NCBI GenBank assembly: GCA_005765155.1
Contig: VCCP01000001.1
Coordinates: 5,456,001 to 5,520,000 of the forward strand
Reading direction: 5' to 3'
Source of the DNA: Zelopaecilomyces penicillatus
Taxonomy: Eukaryota > Ascomycota > Sordariomycetes > Hypocreales > Pseudodiploosporaceae
Length of the DNA: 64,000 nt
Shown: in pieces, positions 11,826-22,112 of the stretch
Numbering within the stretch: the first letter of the stretch is position 1
Layout: the number at the start of each line of letters is the position of its first letter
Made by a program: the position numbers and the translations under genes
The notes under the pieces: model-generated
What the model saw: only the letters and a program-made list of their open reading frames with translations
What the model was told of the DNA's origin: nothing
Databases searched by the model: none

Positions 11826-12214
11826 TCATGAGTCTGCTGAGATATACATGACTACTCGGCGCGTTAGTTTGCTTCTCCATTTCAAGTGTAGCGAAAACAC
11901 GAAGCTGATCTTACCATTGTTACCTCGCACAAAGGCGTCGCCATAGTCTCTCCGTTTGGTACCATTGACGTACTCCTCCGTCTTCTCCAACGCAATGTTC
12001 ATGTACCCATCAACGGACTGCAGCTCTCCTGTAGTTTCATAAGCCTATTAGCAGGTCTGGTGTACGTCTATGTGTCAGCAAGGGTACAAGCTCAAGGCTC
12101 ACCTTTGTAGACAACGCCAGAATTGAGCTTCACAATGACGGGGTTGCCGATAATGTCACTGAGGAAGCTGGAAGGGTCCTTGCCCTCGCCTTGCGAGATG
12201 TTGCTGTTCTCCAT
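11826..12214 (-). CDS. lsm6: LSm6, U6 snRNA-associated Sm-like protein
   Basis: Three exons read on the minus strand: 12214-12103, 12028-11915 and 11851-11826, giving 83 residues. Introns of 74 and 63 nt have GTGAGC/ACAG and GTAAGA/GTAG ends. Exon 1 carries Sm motif 1 (NPVIVKLNSGVVYKG, residues ~24-38), exon 2 has DGYMNIALEKTEEYVNG and Sm motif 2 (DAFVRGNN), and exon 3 completes VMYISADS. This order and wording are diagnostic of LSm6. The protein is a subunit of the LSm2-8 ring that binds the U6 snRNA 3' end in the nucleus and of the cytoplasmic LSm1-7 ring that promotes decapping. It is divergently arranged with the SUMO-like-domain gene, 609 bp away. The 26-nt last exon is unusually small but is needed for the conserved end. 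Confidence 0.96.
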
Positions 12215-12823
12215 GACTGCTGCGATGAGTGGTGAAGTGAAGGCGTGGTGAGTAGCTGGTGATGATGTTGGACTTGGATAGCGGGGAGAAGTTCTGTCAT
12301 GAATGGGATATAATTATGCCCATTTTTTGTTCTGGCTACCTCAGTTGTTCGCACCAAATTGTTAGCGGGTTGGGGAAGGGCCCCTCAACTCGCACTGTGG
12401 CACCAAGCTCTAGTACACCCACTGTATACAGCCGCCTGTGCCTTGCATTGGAGTGCTGAGGAGGTGTTAAAGGGGGAGCTGTTAGTGGGGTACTTTACGC
12501 CAAATTGACACCCCACAACAACGCCCTTTTCTGCTGTTGGACGCGTTTCCAGGCAGACGCACCGTTAGGACAAAGGGCAATGGGAATACTGCAACATGCA
12601 AATCATGGGTAGATCACCAACACCCCTCCATCACCGTCCAAGCTCTGTCGCCTAGGGCACCGGCATGATCGAGTGTTTCTTTCAAGTGCAGTGACCCTTT
12701 GAGTTGCCTTTTTCTTTCAGCTAGTTCAAAGACGGCTTTCAGGGTTTCAGCTATATCTACTTGAGATAGCTACGCATCTTTCGCCTCTACAACAACTACA
12801 ACTACATACACTGGCCATCCATC
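12215..12823. other. Divergent promoter region between LSM6 and the SUMO-like gene
   Basis: 609 bp separate two start codons on opposite strands, so both promoters must lie here. A pyrimidine-rich stretch runs up to about 12720 and is followed by ACAACTACAACTACATACA just before the plus-strand ATG, typical of a fungal leader. I identify no TATA box with confidence. Confidence 0.55.
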
Positions 12824-14505
12824 ATGGGTGACGAAGCTAGTTTGGCAGCGTCGCCTAAAAAGAAGAAGCTTCCCTTCAAACCAACAGCCTTGCGCCGAGC
12901 CGCGGTGCCCAAACCGACGCCTCCCGATGAGGGCGAGCAAGAGAGCATGGATGACGACTTGGACCTCTTCCGCCAAGCTAAGGAGATGGCGCCCATTGTA
13001 GCGGCAGATATGGAGAGAAGGAGGAAGAAGAACCAGCGCAAACTGGAAGAGAAGCAGCGACGTGCACCAGAATTTGGGGAGAAACGATCGTTTGAGCAGG
13101 CGGATGATGATGGGGAGGGGCAAGACGGCGCGCTAGATGGCGCTGCTTTAGGCCCGTCAGGACGCATGATGTTGGAGGACCCTTTTCATGCTGCTACACT
13201 TGATGCAGAGACGGCTGAAAACGACGTGGAAAGGTGCGTGGCTGTTTGCTTTGCGACAAGTTCTCTTGACAACACCCCTGACTGACACCTTGCCAAATCA
13301 ACAGGAATCTCTTCACGCCGCCCCCTTCCAAAAGATCTAGACCAAACTCACGGCGACTTTCAAGCCGCGAATCGGCATCATCATCTAAGAAACCAGGACA
13401 TATGAATGATGGGATCGATGACATTTATGAAGCCTCGCCATCTACGAGAACATTGCGATCGCAAACGTATAATACAACCCCTATCCCCGTCAAGGGGCTG
13501 AGGGGTGCCGTCACACCGAGCGGCGCTCCGCTAATTACCATCGACTCTGATGAGGAAGACGAAAACAACACACTGACAGCCTCAAATCCCACCAAGCGAC
13601 TGTCATTGCAATCTACAGTGGCGTTTGAGATTAGCGAAGGAGACGACCAGGTCGCTTTTGATAGGCAACCTGACTCGGAGCAAGATGGCGTTGTCCTTCT
13701 GGACGCAGAGGAGCCGTTGGTAGAGACGATCTCACAAAAGGATCAAGCAGCAACTGAAGAAGATGAGGAGTTCAACGAGTATGTACGCCGGGCTGAGGAG
13801 CAACGTGCACGTAATCGTGCTACGCTCGACTTTGATTCTACCAGTGCTCCCGGCAAAAAGGAGACAGTGGACTTATCTGTCAGCTCGGATATTCCAAACG
13901 CTATACCCTGTTTCTTCAAATTTCTATTTGACAAGCCCCTTCGCCTTGTGAGGGATACTTGGGTTTCGCATCAGCGCAACAAGGGAATTCAGCTACCTAT
14001 CAACCAGAATGACGATATCATCCTCACCTGGCGGCAACGAAGGGTGTATGTGTCGTCGACCCTTCTTGGTCTTGGCATCCGACCGGGGGGAAATGGCAAG
14101 ATAGTGGTTGATGAGTATGGCCAAGATGGCTTGATAGACAATCGAACAAGGGTCCATTTTGAAGCGTGGACGACGGAGTCATTTCTCAAGATGGAACAGG
14201 AAAACGAACTCAACCGAAAGAGGGAGGCTGGGGAGCTCTCGGATGAAGAGTCGGCTGCGGAGGAACCCGTTGACGACGTGATACTCCGGGTGAAGCTCGT
14301 AGCCAAGGATATGGAGGAGGTCAAGCTGAGCGTGCGCCTCGGCACAACGGTTGAGACCCTCGTCAACGGCTTCAGGTCACAAAGAAACATCCCGCCGGAC
14401 AAGGATGTGGGCCTGTGGTTTGACGGTGAGAGACTCGAAGAGCACCAGACTATGGAGTCGGCCGATGTGGATGACATGGACAGTTTCGAGGTGACAATCA
14501 AGTGA
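12824..14505 (+). CDS. Rad60/Esc2-type SUMO-like domain protein
   Basis: Exons 12824-13233 and 13305-14505 (71-nt intron, GTGCGT/CAACAG) encode 536 residues. The N-terminal half is charged and disordered, with KKKK near residue 14, long acidic runs, and two likely SUMO-interacting motifs: LITIDSDEED near 215 and VVLLDAEE near 265. Residues ~333-400 resemble a first degenerate ubiquitin-like domain. The last ~77 residues (460-536) form a ubiquitin fold of the Rad60 SLD type, ending LWFDGERLEE...DVDDMDSFEVTIK with no Gly-Gly, so it cannot be conjugated. Known family members (Rad60, Esc2, NIP45) act with SUMO and Smc5/6 in recombination repair and silencing. The assignment rests on architecture and the C-terminal motif; ortholog status is inferred. 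Confidence 0.88.
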
Positions 14506-14890
14506 GTTTTCTTGTTTGTTTGTTTGTTTTCTCCTCGGGAGGAAGGACAGGTCGATACACGCAAGGATTTTTCGTCTCAGTAAGGAAGATGGCGTGAGGA
14601 GAAAATATGGATAGCGGCGTTTTTTGGTGAAAGATACCCAGAGATGGTTTTGCAAGGTCCTTTAAGCGGTTTTTGTATGGTAAGATTATTGGACTTATTA
14701 TTTTGTGTACTAACACGTTGCGACGAGCTTGCCTCCTGTCAGTTATTACTTATTCATTAGGATATCTCTAGTATAGTTTAAGATTAGCTACTTCATCTGC
14801 TTGCCATCCTCCTCGTCTTCACTATTAGTGTACAGCAACTACAATACATTGCGCAGCAACAAAGCGTTGGTACACACTTCCTAGCTACCT
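14506..14890. other. Convergent 3' flanks, no gene seen
   Basis: 385 bp between the stop codons of the SUMO-like gene (+) and the nuclease gene (-). It contains a (TTTG)n-like run at 14513-14530. Both transcripts must end here. Confidence 0.6.
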
Positions 14891-15676
14891 TTATCCAGAA
14901 AATAATAGAGCAGAGACTTCTTCCAGGATAGTATCTCCCATCATGAGCATACCTTCGTTACCGACATCAGCGTCATGCCAGGTATCAAAACCGGCTGCAA
15001 GCACCTCATTGTTTCCGACTCTGCGAGTAAAGTTGGACGGTGTTTCGAGCGAGTCAATGGAAGCCAGCATTAGGCCTGACCGAGTCTTATAATACTTGAA
15101 CTCGTGCTTTTTGGAAGGCCGCTTGGTGGTGCCATCTTGGACTTGATAGCCGTCGTTCTCACAGGGCTCATTGTTGCAGTATCTGGCCTTGCCAGGATTG
15201 CCAAAGTTGATACTAATGGCGTGCTTCCCGCCCTTGGCCTTGTGTTTCTTCATCAGGGCTGAAAGCTCGGCAAGCTGAATGGCCTGCTCCGTTGCTGGGA
15301 CGCAGCGGGAGACTTGGTGGCCGTGAGGAAACGTGCTTTCGCTCGTGCTGGAGAAGGGGTATTCATTGCATGCTGTGTGCTTGGCATCTCGATGGCCCGG
15401 TTTGCCTTGTCCTCGCTTAGCCGAGCATTTGTTGTTAGGGCCGGCGCAGCCTGCTGAAGCGCATCGCCGGGCCTGGACGTCGGCGTTGGCAAAGTCGAGA
15501 GTTAGATGCTGCGAGAAGGACGGACTCGCGCAGCGAACAGCCCAACACATGTTTGCACAGACCTCGGGCATCTCGTCGCACAAGAATGTGATGTCTGGAG
15601 GTGTGGCAACGGCACCAGGTATCGCTGCGGCCCAGACGAGAATGGCGGAGACAAGAGGGAGGGAGTTGTGCCACAT
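14891..15676 (-). CDS. Secreted NucA/NucB-type deoxyribonuclease domain protein
   Basis: A single exon of 261 residues starts at the ATG at 15676-15674; the frame extends slightly upstream only through a TTG. Residues 1-24 form a signal peptide with a hydrophobic core (LPLVSAILVWAAAIPGAVA). The mature part is Cys-rich. The family hallmark is CNEYPFSSTSE near residue 103, matching the [CD]-[DE]-E-[WY]-P-F-[AS]-S-T signature of NucA/NucB DNases, followed by RCVPATEQAIQ where family members keep a conserved N/E-Q element. Such enzymes are secreted metal-dependent DNases in bacteria; fungal versions are uncharacterised. An extracellular nuclease is likely but activity is not shown. An Asn in place of the first acidic residue of the signature may matter. 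Confidence 0.85.
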   Translation of the reverse strand: MWHNSLPLVSAILVWAAAIPGAVATPPDITFLCDEMPEVCANMCWAVRCASPSFSQHLTLDFANADVQARRCASAGCAGPNNKCSAKRGQGKPGHRDAKHTACNEYPFSSTSESTFPHGHQVSRCVPATEQAIQLAELSALMKKHKAKGGKHAISINFGNPGKARYCNNEPCENDGYQVQDGTTKRPSKKHEFKYYKTRSGLMLASIDSLETPSNFTRRVGNNEVLAAGFDTWHDADVGNEGMLMMGDTILEEVSALLFSG

Positions 15677-17357
15677 TGCTAAGCCGGACAATGATGGAAA
15701 GTTGTATGTTATGCGGCGTCTGTCTATTGTTTCGACGTTTAGTGTGGGCTAAGAGGGGATAGAAGAGAGGGAAGCTGGAGAAGAGATAATGCAGATCGAA
15801 AGGAGGCGAGAGAGCGCGCATTGCTTTATATATAATGGACACAAGTCGAAGGTGTCTCAGCATCCATTCACAGATCATCGGTACAAACAAGGCATTTCTC
15901 AGTCAAAGTCTCGCCTTGACACCAGTGAGGAGCCACACACCGCCCGCAAGCAAACCCAACAGGACACTGCCCCAATTGTTGTGTATGTGTGTATGTTTGA
16001 GAAGGTCTTGCAGATCTTACCCGTCTAAATTTGAAGCTTTAGAGCTTCCGAAAGGGGCAGAAGCTGGGTTCTGAACTCCGCCATTGAGGCTTCAATCGGC
16101 AAATAGACCATAGATAGCAACTCCCAGTGACGGCTGGATGTAAAGTACTATTACTAGAACATGGCTGGCATCATTGTGCGCAACTTACTTGGGGAGGTTG
16201 GAAGAGTGTGACGGATGACGCAACATGTCTTGGATTGTTGGCTGTGGTGACGATCTTGGGTCTCGGATGCAGACACCAAGTGCAGGAACGAATCAGGATA
16301 ACCTTCCAAAATTATGAACACTCATGGCCACCGAAACTGTTTCTGCCTCAAACACCAATTCAATCCAACAATCTCCTTCGACTGGTCCATACTGGTCATC
16401 CATATTATCTACGGAGTCTGCTATGTCATCCTGGTTAGCTATGGCTGCGGCGCCAACACGCCGCTCCGCGTGAGCCTCATGTGTTAGTGAACGGTTCTGA
16501 TCCCAAATACCACGGAGCAACAGCAAAGCCGAGTCGACATTAAACGGAGAAAGGCGCAGATGTGAAATTGATATCGGACGTATGCCTTTTCTCTCATAAG
16601 AATATCTACATCGAAGGCAGCACTGCCGGCGTCATTCACCATGAAAGAGCCAAACTTGGTATACATACAACCAACAGAGGAACCTTGCGCTGCCAACAGA
16701 TGAATTACATTTCCAAACTGACGGCAAGATGACCACAACTAATTTAGGGTCATCGGGGCATTCACCCCCACCCCTACTTTACGCACACAGCCATCTACCG
16801 TGCACTTGCATGTTACAACAGCAGCGTCTCCGTCACGGCCATCAATGTCTATCGTTCAGCTCAGCTCAACCCAAGATTGGATTACCATCAAATCAGCTAA
16901 TAACGTCGTCACAATCACTGGTTGAGCATTCCCTGGACCAATGGCAAGCGTGTGTCTCCGTTGATGCGACGATCTAATTAAGTGCCAGGCAGAAGCGCGG
17001 GGCATTGGCTGGTTAACTTGGGCGCTGGCTCAGGGTCATGACAATACGAGCATAACGAGCAGAGAGGTGTCATCCCATTATGAGCATTTGTAAGACGGGG
17101 AAACTAACAAGACAGAAGTCGTCGTGAACTCGGAACGTGGAGAAGGATGTGTGGGATTGAAAACTACAAAAGGGCGGCTTCTTGGCCCGTTGATTAACAC
17201 TCACTCCAAGTCTAAGTTTTGAACATATGCTGCCGAGTCAATTGAACCGTTCATTCAATTGATACATCAATCACACTTATCTTCATATACTTCAGCCTTG
17301 GAGAATACTTCGACTGCTCACTAGTTTTGATACATTTACTACTATCGAACAGCAAAA
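15677..17357. other. Intergenic, promoter region for both neighbours
   Basis: 1.7 kb between the nuclease (-) and DUF899 gene (+), which diverge. Open frames are short and unsupported. The last ~150 bp before 17358 have the pyrimidine- and A-rich look of a fungal leader. Confidence 0.55.
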
Positions 17358-18194
17358 ATGGTTGGCAAAGTAAGTGGTTCCCCTATGCCACATCACCCAC
17401 AGCATTACACACACATTACTGCATCTTCCCCAATCCTATGGCAACACCCCAATAGGTCTCCGACTCACATCTCATGAGTACAGGTCGTCAGTCACCAAGA
17501 GTGGCTAGACGCTCGCAAAGCCCTCCTCGAACAGGAAAAGGAGCATACAAAGGCCGGCAACGTCCTCGCTGCCAAGCGCCGCGAACTTCCCATGGTCAAA
17601 GTAGATAAGAGTTACACCTTTGACGGGCCTGACGGTACCACCGCCTCGCTGGCCGATCTCTTTGCAGGAAAAGACCAGCTCATCGTCTATCACTTCATGT
17701 TCGCGCCTGGCGACACCCGCGGCTGCTCCGGCTGCTCCCACGTTTGCGAAAATTTCCCAGACGTTCACCACCTCTTGTTCAAGAACACCAGCCTGGTCTG
17801 CGTCTCCCGCGCCCCCGTGGACGACCTCGAAGCTTATAAACGCCTAGCTGGATGGGAGTTCCCCTGGTACTCGTCTGGCAAATCCGACTTCAACCTCGAC
17901 TTCTACGCCACTGTGGATGAGACTGTCCGCCCCGCCATGCTTAACTTCCGCACAAGAGAGGAGTTGGAGGCCGTGGGCAAGAAGCCGTATTCGGGCGATG
18001 TGCCCGGCCTCAGCGTGTTTTTCAAAAATGACAAGGGGGACATATTTCATACGTATTCTACCTTTGAGAGGGGCCTGGAAGATGTTATGTCGACATTGAC
18101 GCTGCTGGATTTGACTCCTTTGGGTAGGCAGCTTGGTGACAATGGACCTAGCGAGTTTAAACTGAGGAATGAGTATGATGAGATCACAGCCTGA
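17358..18194 (+). CDS. DUF899 family thioredoxin-like protein
   Basis: Exon 1 is only 12 nt (17358-17369, MVGK). After a 114-nt intron, exon 2 (17484-18194) completes 240 residues. An alternative acceptor at 17454-17455 gives the wrong frame, so the AG at 17482-17483 was chosen. The product starts VVSHQEWLDARKALLEQEK, then LPMVKVDKSYTFDGPDG, SLADLFAGKDQLIVYHFMF, a GCSGCSH motif near residue 80 in the position of the peroxiredoxin-like Cys, VSRAPVDDLEAYKRLAGWEFPWYSS, and FHTYSTFERGLEDV near the end. All are hallmarks of DUF899, a thioredoxin-fold family common in bacteria and fungi. Function is unknown; a thiol-dependent redox role is suggested by the fold. No signal peptide is seen. Confidence 0.92.
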
Positions 18195-18791
18195 TATCTA
18201 GGCAGCTGAAATAGTCGACGAATGCGTGTGCTTTTTGCTGGTCCAAATTGACATCCTTGCTCTAGCAGGCACTACTGTTAATAGTTTGAATTGAAAGCCT
18301 TTTGTTACGATACTGAACCTGTCTCAGCATCAACATGTAAATAAATACCCTTGGAGCTCCTCAAATTGAGAGGTTTTGCCAAGTCGCGTTTCAACCTCCC
18401 ACACCTAGCGTATCTCTCATATTACGACGCCCAGAAGCAAGTCAAATCACAAGATCATCCGTTGGGGGGTAAAGCTTAACGAATCGGTATTAAGATGAGG
18501 ACAGTATCCTATGTGACGTCGACGCGCCAAATTCTAGGGTTTCTAGAAGATACCAGAAATGCATAAACCGGATGTTTATCCCAAATAGAGTGTTCTCCAA
18601 AAAAGGACCATGCTCGAAAATTTGTATGCTGCACTCCCTTCCCTGCTGTCCATTTCTAAGTACACCCAGAGCAGTTCCAAAAACACACAAGAAAACAGAC
18701 ACAGAGAAGCCTCAGTGAGGGTGCCTTCTATGTACAGACTTCCAAAACTCCATCGATGTATGCTATTGGGCGGGTGGTGTGGTTATTTACA
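18195..18791. other. Convergent 3' flanks, no gene seen
   Basis: 597 bp between the stop codons of the DUF899 gene (+) and the sirtuin (-). No repeat or conserved frame was found. Confidence 0.6.
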
Positions 18792-20645
18792 TTACTCCAC
18801 ATCAATCAAGCTGAGCATCGCGTTTGGCACAGATGTTGGGGAGATTGTTCCCTTAGGAAACAGCCTTGCAGGCATGGTAGGCGTGGTAGGGCGGGCGGAA
18901 ATAGCATCGCTGCTGGGGCAAACATCGCTCGACTCCAATTTGTCGCATGCCAGGAGGGAAAGCTGAAGAGGAGGAAGCGACATGGGCTCATCATTTCTTT
19001 GGGGTTTTGGCTCTGAGCCCATTTTTTTCGCCGGAGCCCTGGAGGCCACATTCTTGGCCGGTTTGAACGATTGCAAAACGGTAGCTTTGACTGGTACCAT
19101 CTTCTTGGCAGGCTCCTTAGGTTTTCGAGTGCGTGCTTTAGTAACTTTGACTGGCTTGTCACCAGCAGCTTTATTGGCCTGTTTCTTGTGGGATATTTTA
19201 GGACTGGCTCTTGGTGTGGGAATTGCGCTGGTTCCTTTGAAAATCATTGGCTGGCAATTCAGACTAGGCAGCCTGTCAGGACTAGAACGCAGCTCAACCT
19301 CGATCGTACTCCTTCGCAGAGCCTCTTGACTCTCGTTGTCCTCGTTTTTGTTGGAAACGAGATAATCGCTGCCGATGTCCGTATCCCAAGGAGGAAGGGC
19401 CGCTAATCTTGCCACGTCATCACACTTGGCGCGCACAACGATGTCCCAACAGTCCTTGAACTCGACACCCTTAGGCTCTGAATCAGTGTTGAGCCAAATG
19501 GTCACGCCGTCCCTCCTGCCTCGTGTAACCTGACATAATTCTTTGACCAATCTGCGCGTGCCAGGGACCTTGAGCGTGGTGCCTACAACAATGACCGCGT
19601 CTGGACGGGTCTTGAGGTCTGCACTGGAGACGTTTCCAATTGCCTCCCCATCCGGGTTGAACTCGTTGTAGAGAACAAACCTGGGCCGTAAACGGCCGAT
19701 ACCGTGGCTGCGTTTGCCAGCAAAGGCGGTGCGGACCTGATCGTCGGCCTTGCAAGTTTCACAAAGAGGAGCTTCGGGACCGTTGAACAAGTCGCCGTTG
19801 AAGGGCTCAAGATGGCCGCACTTGGTGCAAACCATCTTCTGCAACCCGCCATGGAGCTGAATAGTGGCAGGCCAGGGCCCTTTGGCGGGCAGTGGAACCT
19901 GCGTAGCGAGCGGCTCCATTGATGTGTCGACACAGTCAATGTTCTGGGAATACAGTCGTAGTAGCCGTCCCTCCTGCCTTAGAGACGCTAACATGTGGTG
20001 AAACGGGGTAGGTTTTGCCTTTTGCGACATCTCAGCCATCTCGCGGACCATGGTATGGAAGGATTGCGTTGACGCGTCGTGTTTGTAGACAGAAGCATCA
20101 AACAAATGTTTGCCAGATGCCTTGACGTTGTGCTCTTTCTTGGCACGGGCAAAGAGTCCGGTGGATGAGCGAAAATCGGGTATTCCTGCGGACACGGAGA
20201 TTCCTGCGCCAGCAATAACAACAATTTTCTTCTTTTTGCGTAGTGCCTTGGTAAGTTTTTCCATCAGAAGGGCTTCCTCGAGTGTAATCTCTGTCTCAGG
20301 CTTGACTAGATTGAGGTATTCCGTCTTCCGTTCCTTGGGCGCGGTGATCCTGCGCTTCTTAGCCGGGGGTGGTCCATCCTCTGTGCTGGGCAAAACGTCA
20401 TGATCTGTTAGAGGTTCGCCAAGTTGGATAATAGCGGTCGGCTTGACAGGCGACTGGGTTCCCGAGGCAATGGAGGACATGGGCGAGGGATATCGTTTAG
20501 CAGCTTCGACAGCCGCAGATGGGGAGTTTGGTGGTGAAGGCGATGTAGAGAGAGTTGAGAGTGGTGATGACGACGTCGATTGTGGTTGCGGGCCATGGGA
20601 GTCGGGAGAGCTGTGCACCGAGGAAAGAGGACTTGAGCTCGCCAT
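18792..20645 (-). CDS. hst4: NAD-dependent histone deacetylase, Hst3/Hst4-type sirtuin
   Basis: One exon of 617 residues from the ATG at 20645-20643; 54 further upstream codons are open but only from a TTG. Residues 1-90 are Ser/Pro-rich. The sirtuin core runs from about 135 to 400: IAGAGISVSAGIPDFRSSTGLF near 144 binds NAD; SQNIDCVD is the variant of TQNID; LHG near 264 holds the catalytic His; CTKC and CETC near 274-303 are the zinc ligands; VVGTTLKVPG closes the NAD pocket. The ~200-residue tail is Lys/Pro-rich and likely disordered. RSSTGLF and domain layout place it with Hst3/Hst4, nuclear enzymes that remove acetyl from H3K56 to protect genome stability. The substrate is inferred from the family. 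Confidence 0.93.
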   Translation of the reverse strand: MASSSPLSSVHSSPDSHGPQPQSTSSSPLSTLSTSPSPPNSPSAAVEAAKRYPSPMSSIASGTQSPVKPTAIIQLGEPLTDHDVLPSTEDGPPPAKKRRITAPKERKTEYLNLVKPETEITLEEALLMEKLTKALRKKKKIVVIAGAGISVSAGIPDFRSSTGLFARAKKEHNVKASGKHLFDASVYKHDASTQSFHTMVREMAEMSQKAKPTPFHHMLASLRQEGRLLRLYSQNIDCVDTSMEPLATQVPLPAKGPWPATIQLHGGLQKMVCTKCGHLEPFNGDLFNGPEAPLCETCKADDQVRTAFAGKRSHGIGRLRPRFVLYNEFNPDGEAIGNVSSADLKTRPDAVIVVGTTLKVPGTRRLVKELCQVTRGRRDGVTIWLNTDSEPKGVEFKDCWDIVVRAKCDDVARLAALPPWDTDIGSDYLVSNKNEDNESQEALRRSTIEVELRSSPDRLPSLNCQPMIFKGTSAIPTPRASPKISHKKQANKAAGDKPVKVTKARTRKPKEPAKKMVPVKATVLQSFKPAKNVASRAPAKKMGSEPKPQRNDEPMSLPPLQLSLLACDKLESSDVCPSSDAISARPTTPTMPARLFPKGTISPTSVPNAMLSLIDVE

Positions 20646-22112
20646 GGCGTTTGTAGAATCGGAGACTGGTCTAGGAACCAAGATAGAAGGAGAGAAGATT
20701 AGGTTGTCGAAAAGAGAAGCGGAGCGGAGATTGCGCTTTAAACCATCTCGAGAAGTCGTCGCGTCGTCAGATGTGGTTTTTGAAGACGAATAAAGAAGCA
20801 GTTTCAAGGCGGTACAGTTTGAAGGGAGTTATGCGAGAGCAAAAACAAGCGGGCGGTGGAATAATTGGGGAGAACGAGAGCGATATTGTCGTGGTGCTGA
20901 GTCGAGCAGTTCAATCCATACACTACACTACCCTTCCAGACTATATCCACACATGGTGGACTACCCTAATAATACTCTCTGACAATGAAGTGCGGGAGAC
21001 CTTGTTGGGTTAGCGCATCGCGCAGCTGAACCCACAGGTAATACTGCGTACATGTAGTTGTAGCACAGAAGGGCGAGCACGCTGGAACAGCACATGCAGG
21101 CAAAACTGGGGGGAGCGAGGGGGACACCTACAGCGGCCCTTACAGGTGACACCGTGCTGTTCCTGGGTGTTTCTTCAGGTGATTGGGCCGTGCGCCAGCG
21201 ACTGGATGTGCAGTACCCACTAGCCGTGGGCCATGTTGTGGGGTCAATGTTTACGTTTTATTCGGGAGGTACCTGATACTTGCACCTTGTTCCTACCTCA
21301 ACCCATGATGCTTATTTTACACTCATGGCTCTTTGCACATAGGTACCTGGTAGGGTAGTATTCATTCACCTCACAACAAGGAACGTTGCTGGAAAGAAAT
21401 ACAAAAGGCACTGGGAAATACAAACAAAATGACCCAAAGAAACTTTGCAATTACATGCTCCCTTGTAGCCCATTACTAGCGTGTGTCTGTGTTGATCATT
21501 ATTTTGTATCAAACATTCGTAGCTGGCCCTGGTTTATGTCCTGCTTCTTTCTGTATGTACAGGGTACTTTGGACTATTTATCGAGTGCCGCTCCACCCTA
21601 TCCAGTCCCGTTGCCCGGAAACCGCCCCCTGCAATGTCTTTGGATGCTGTCAAAGTTGTGAATCCGCGGCTATGAACCTGCACATAGGTACGCCATGTTG
21701 TTGTTAAACAGGGAGAGATACTATCAAATGTGGAATTGGCAACTATACCAAAGGATTAATCAATGCATTAGGTACAGCGCTGTGCTTCAACGCAAGTAAG
21801 CAAATACGGAGTAACAACATCGGTAAGAAACTAACATGCCCCGTCCACTCCATCAATTTGATACCAGGAAATTATCAGCCTAGTTACAAGGAGAGGCATC
21901 AAAAAAGAGATACAAGCAGGATACAATGCATCCCTCTCCTCTGTTAGCCCGGTTGCAACTAAACTCCTGGAAGACAAATGTTCTGGAGATTGTATATATT
22001 GTGCTGTCAGCATATCGCATTCTATTCTTACAATGCTTCAAAAGCAGAATGATAACCTTGGAGTGGTTAAATGTTACATATCATCATACAACCTCTCAAT
22101 CTCTGTTGAACA
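20646..22112. other. Intergenic; sirtuin promoter and rhomboid 3' flank
   Basis: 1.47 kb without a supported frame. It holds TACGGAGTA at 21805-21813 and GGTACCTGATACTTG/GGTACCTGG words near 21268 and 21342, members of short motifs that recur in other spacers. Confidence 0.55.

Noticed and set aside
12770..13167. Two minus-strand frames of about 120 codons
   Set aside because: They are antisense to exon 1 of the SUMO-like protein and mirror its Lys/Glu-rich codons.
17454..17483. Alternative 3' splice site AATAG in the DUF899 gene
   Set aside because: It puts exon 2 out of frame with the conserved VVSHQEWL start.
20646..20807. 54-codon N-terminal extension of the sirtuin
   Set aside because: It starts at TTG, with no ATG, and is compositionally unlike a conserved start; the ATG at 20645 was used.
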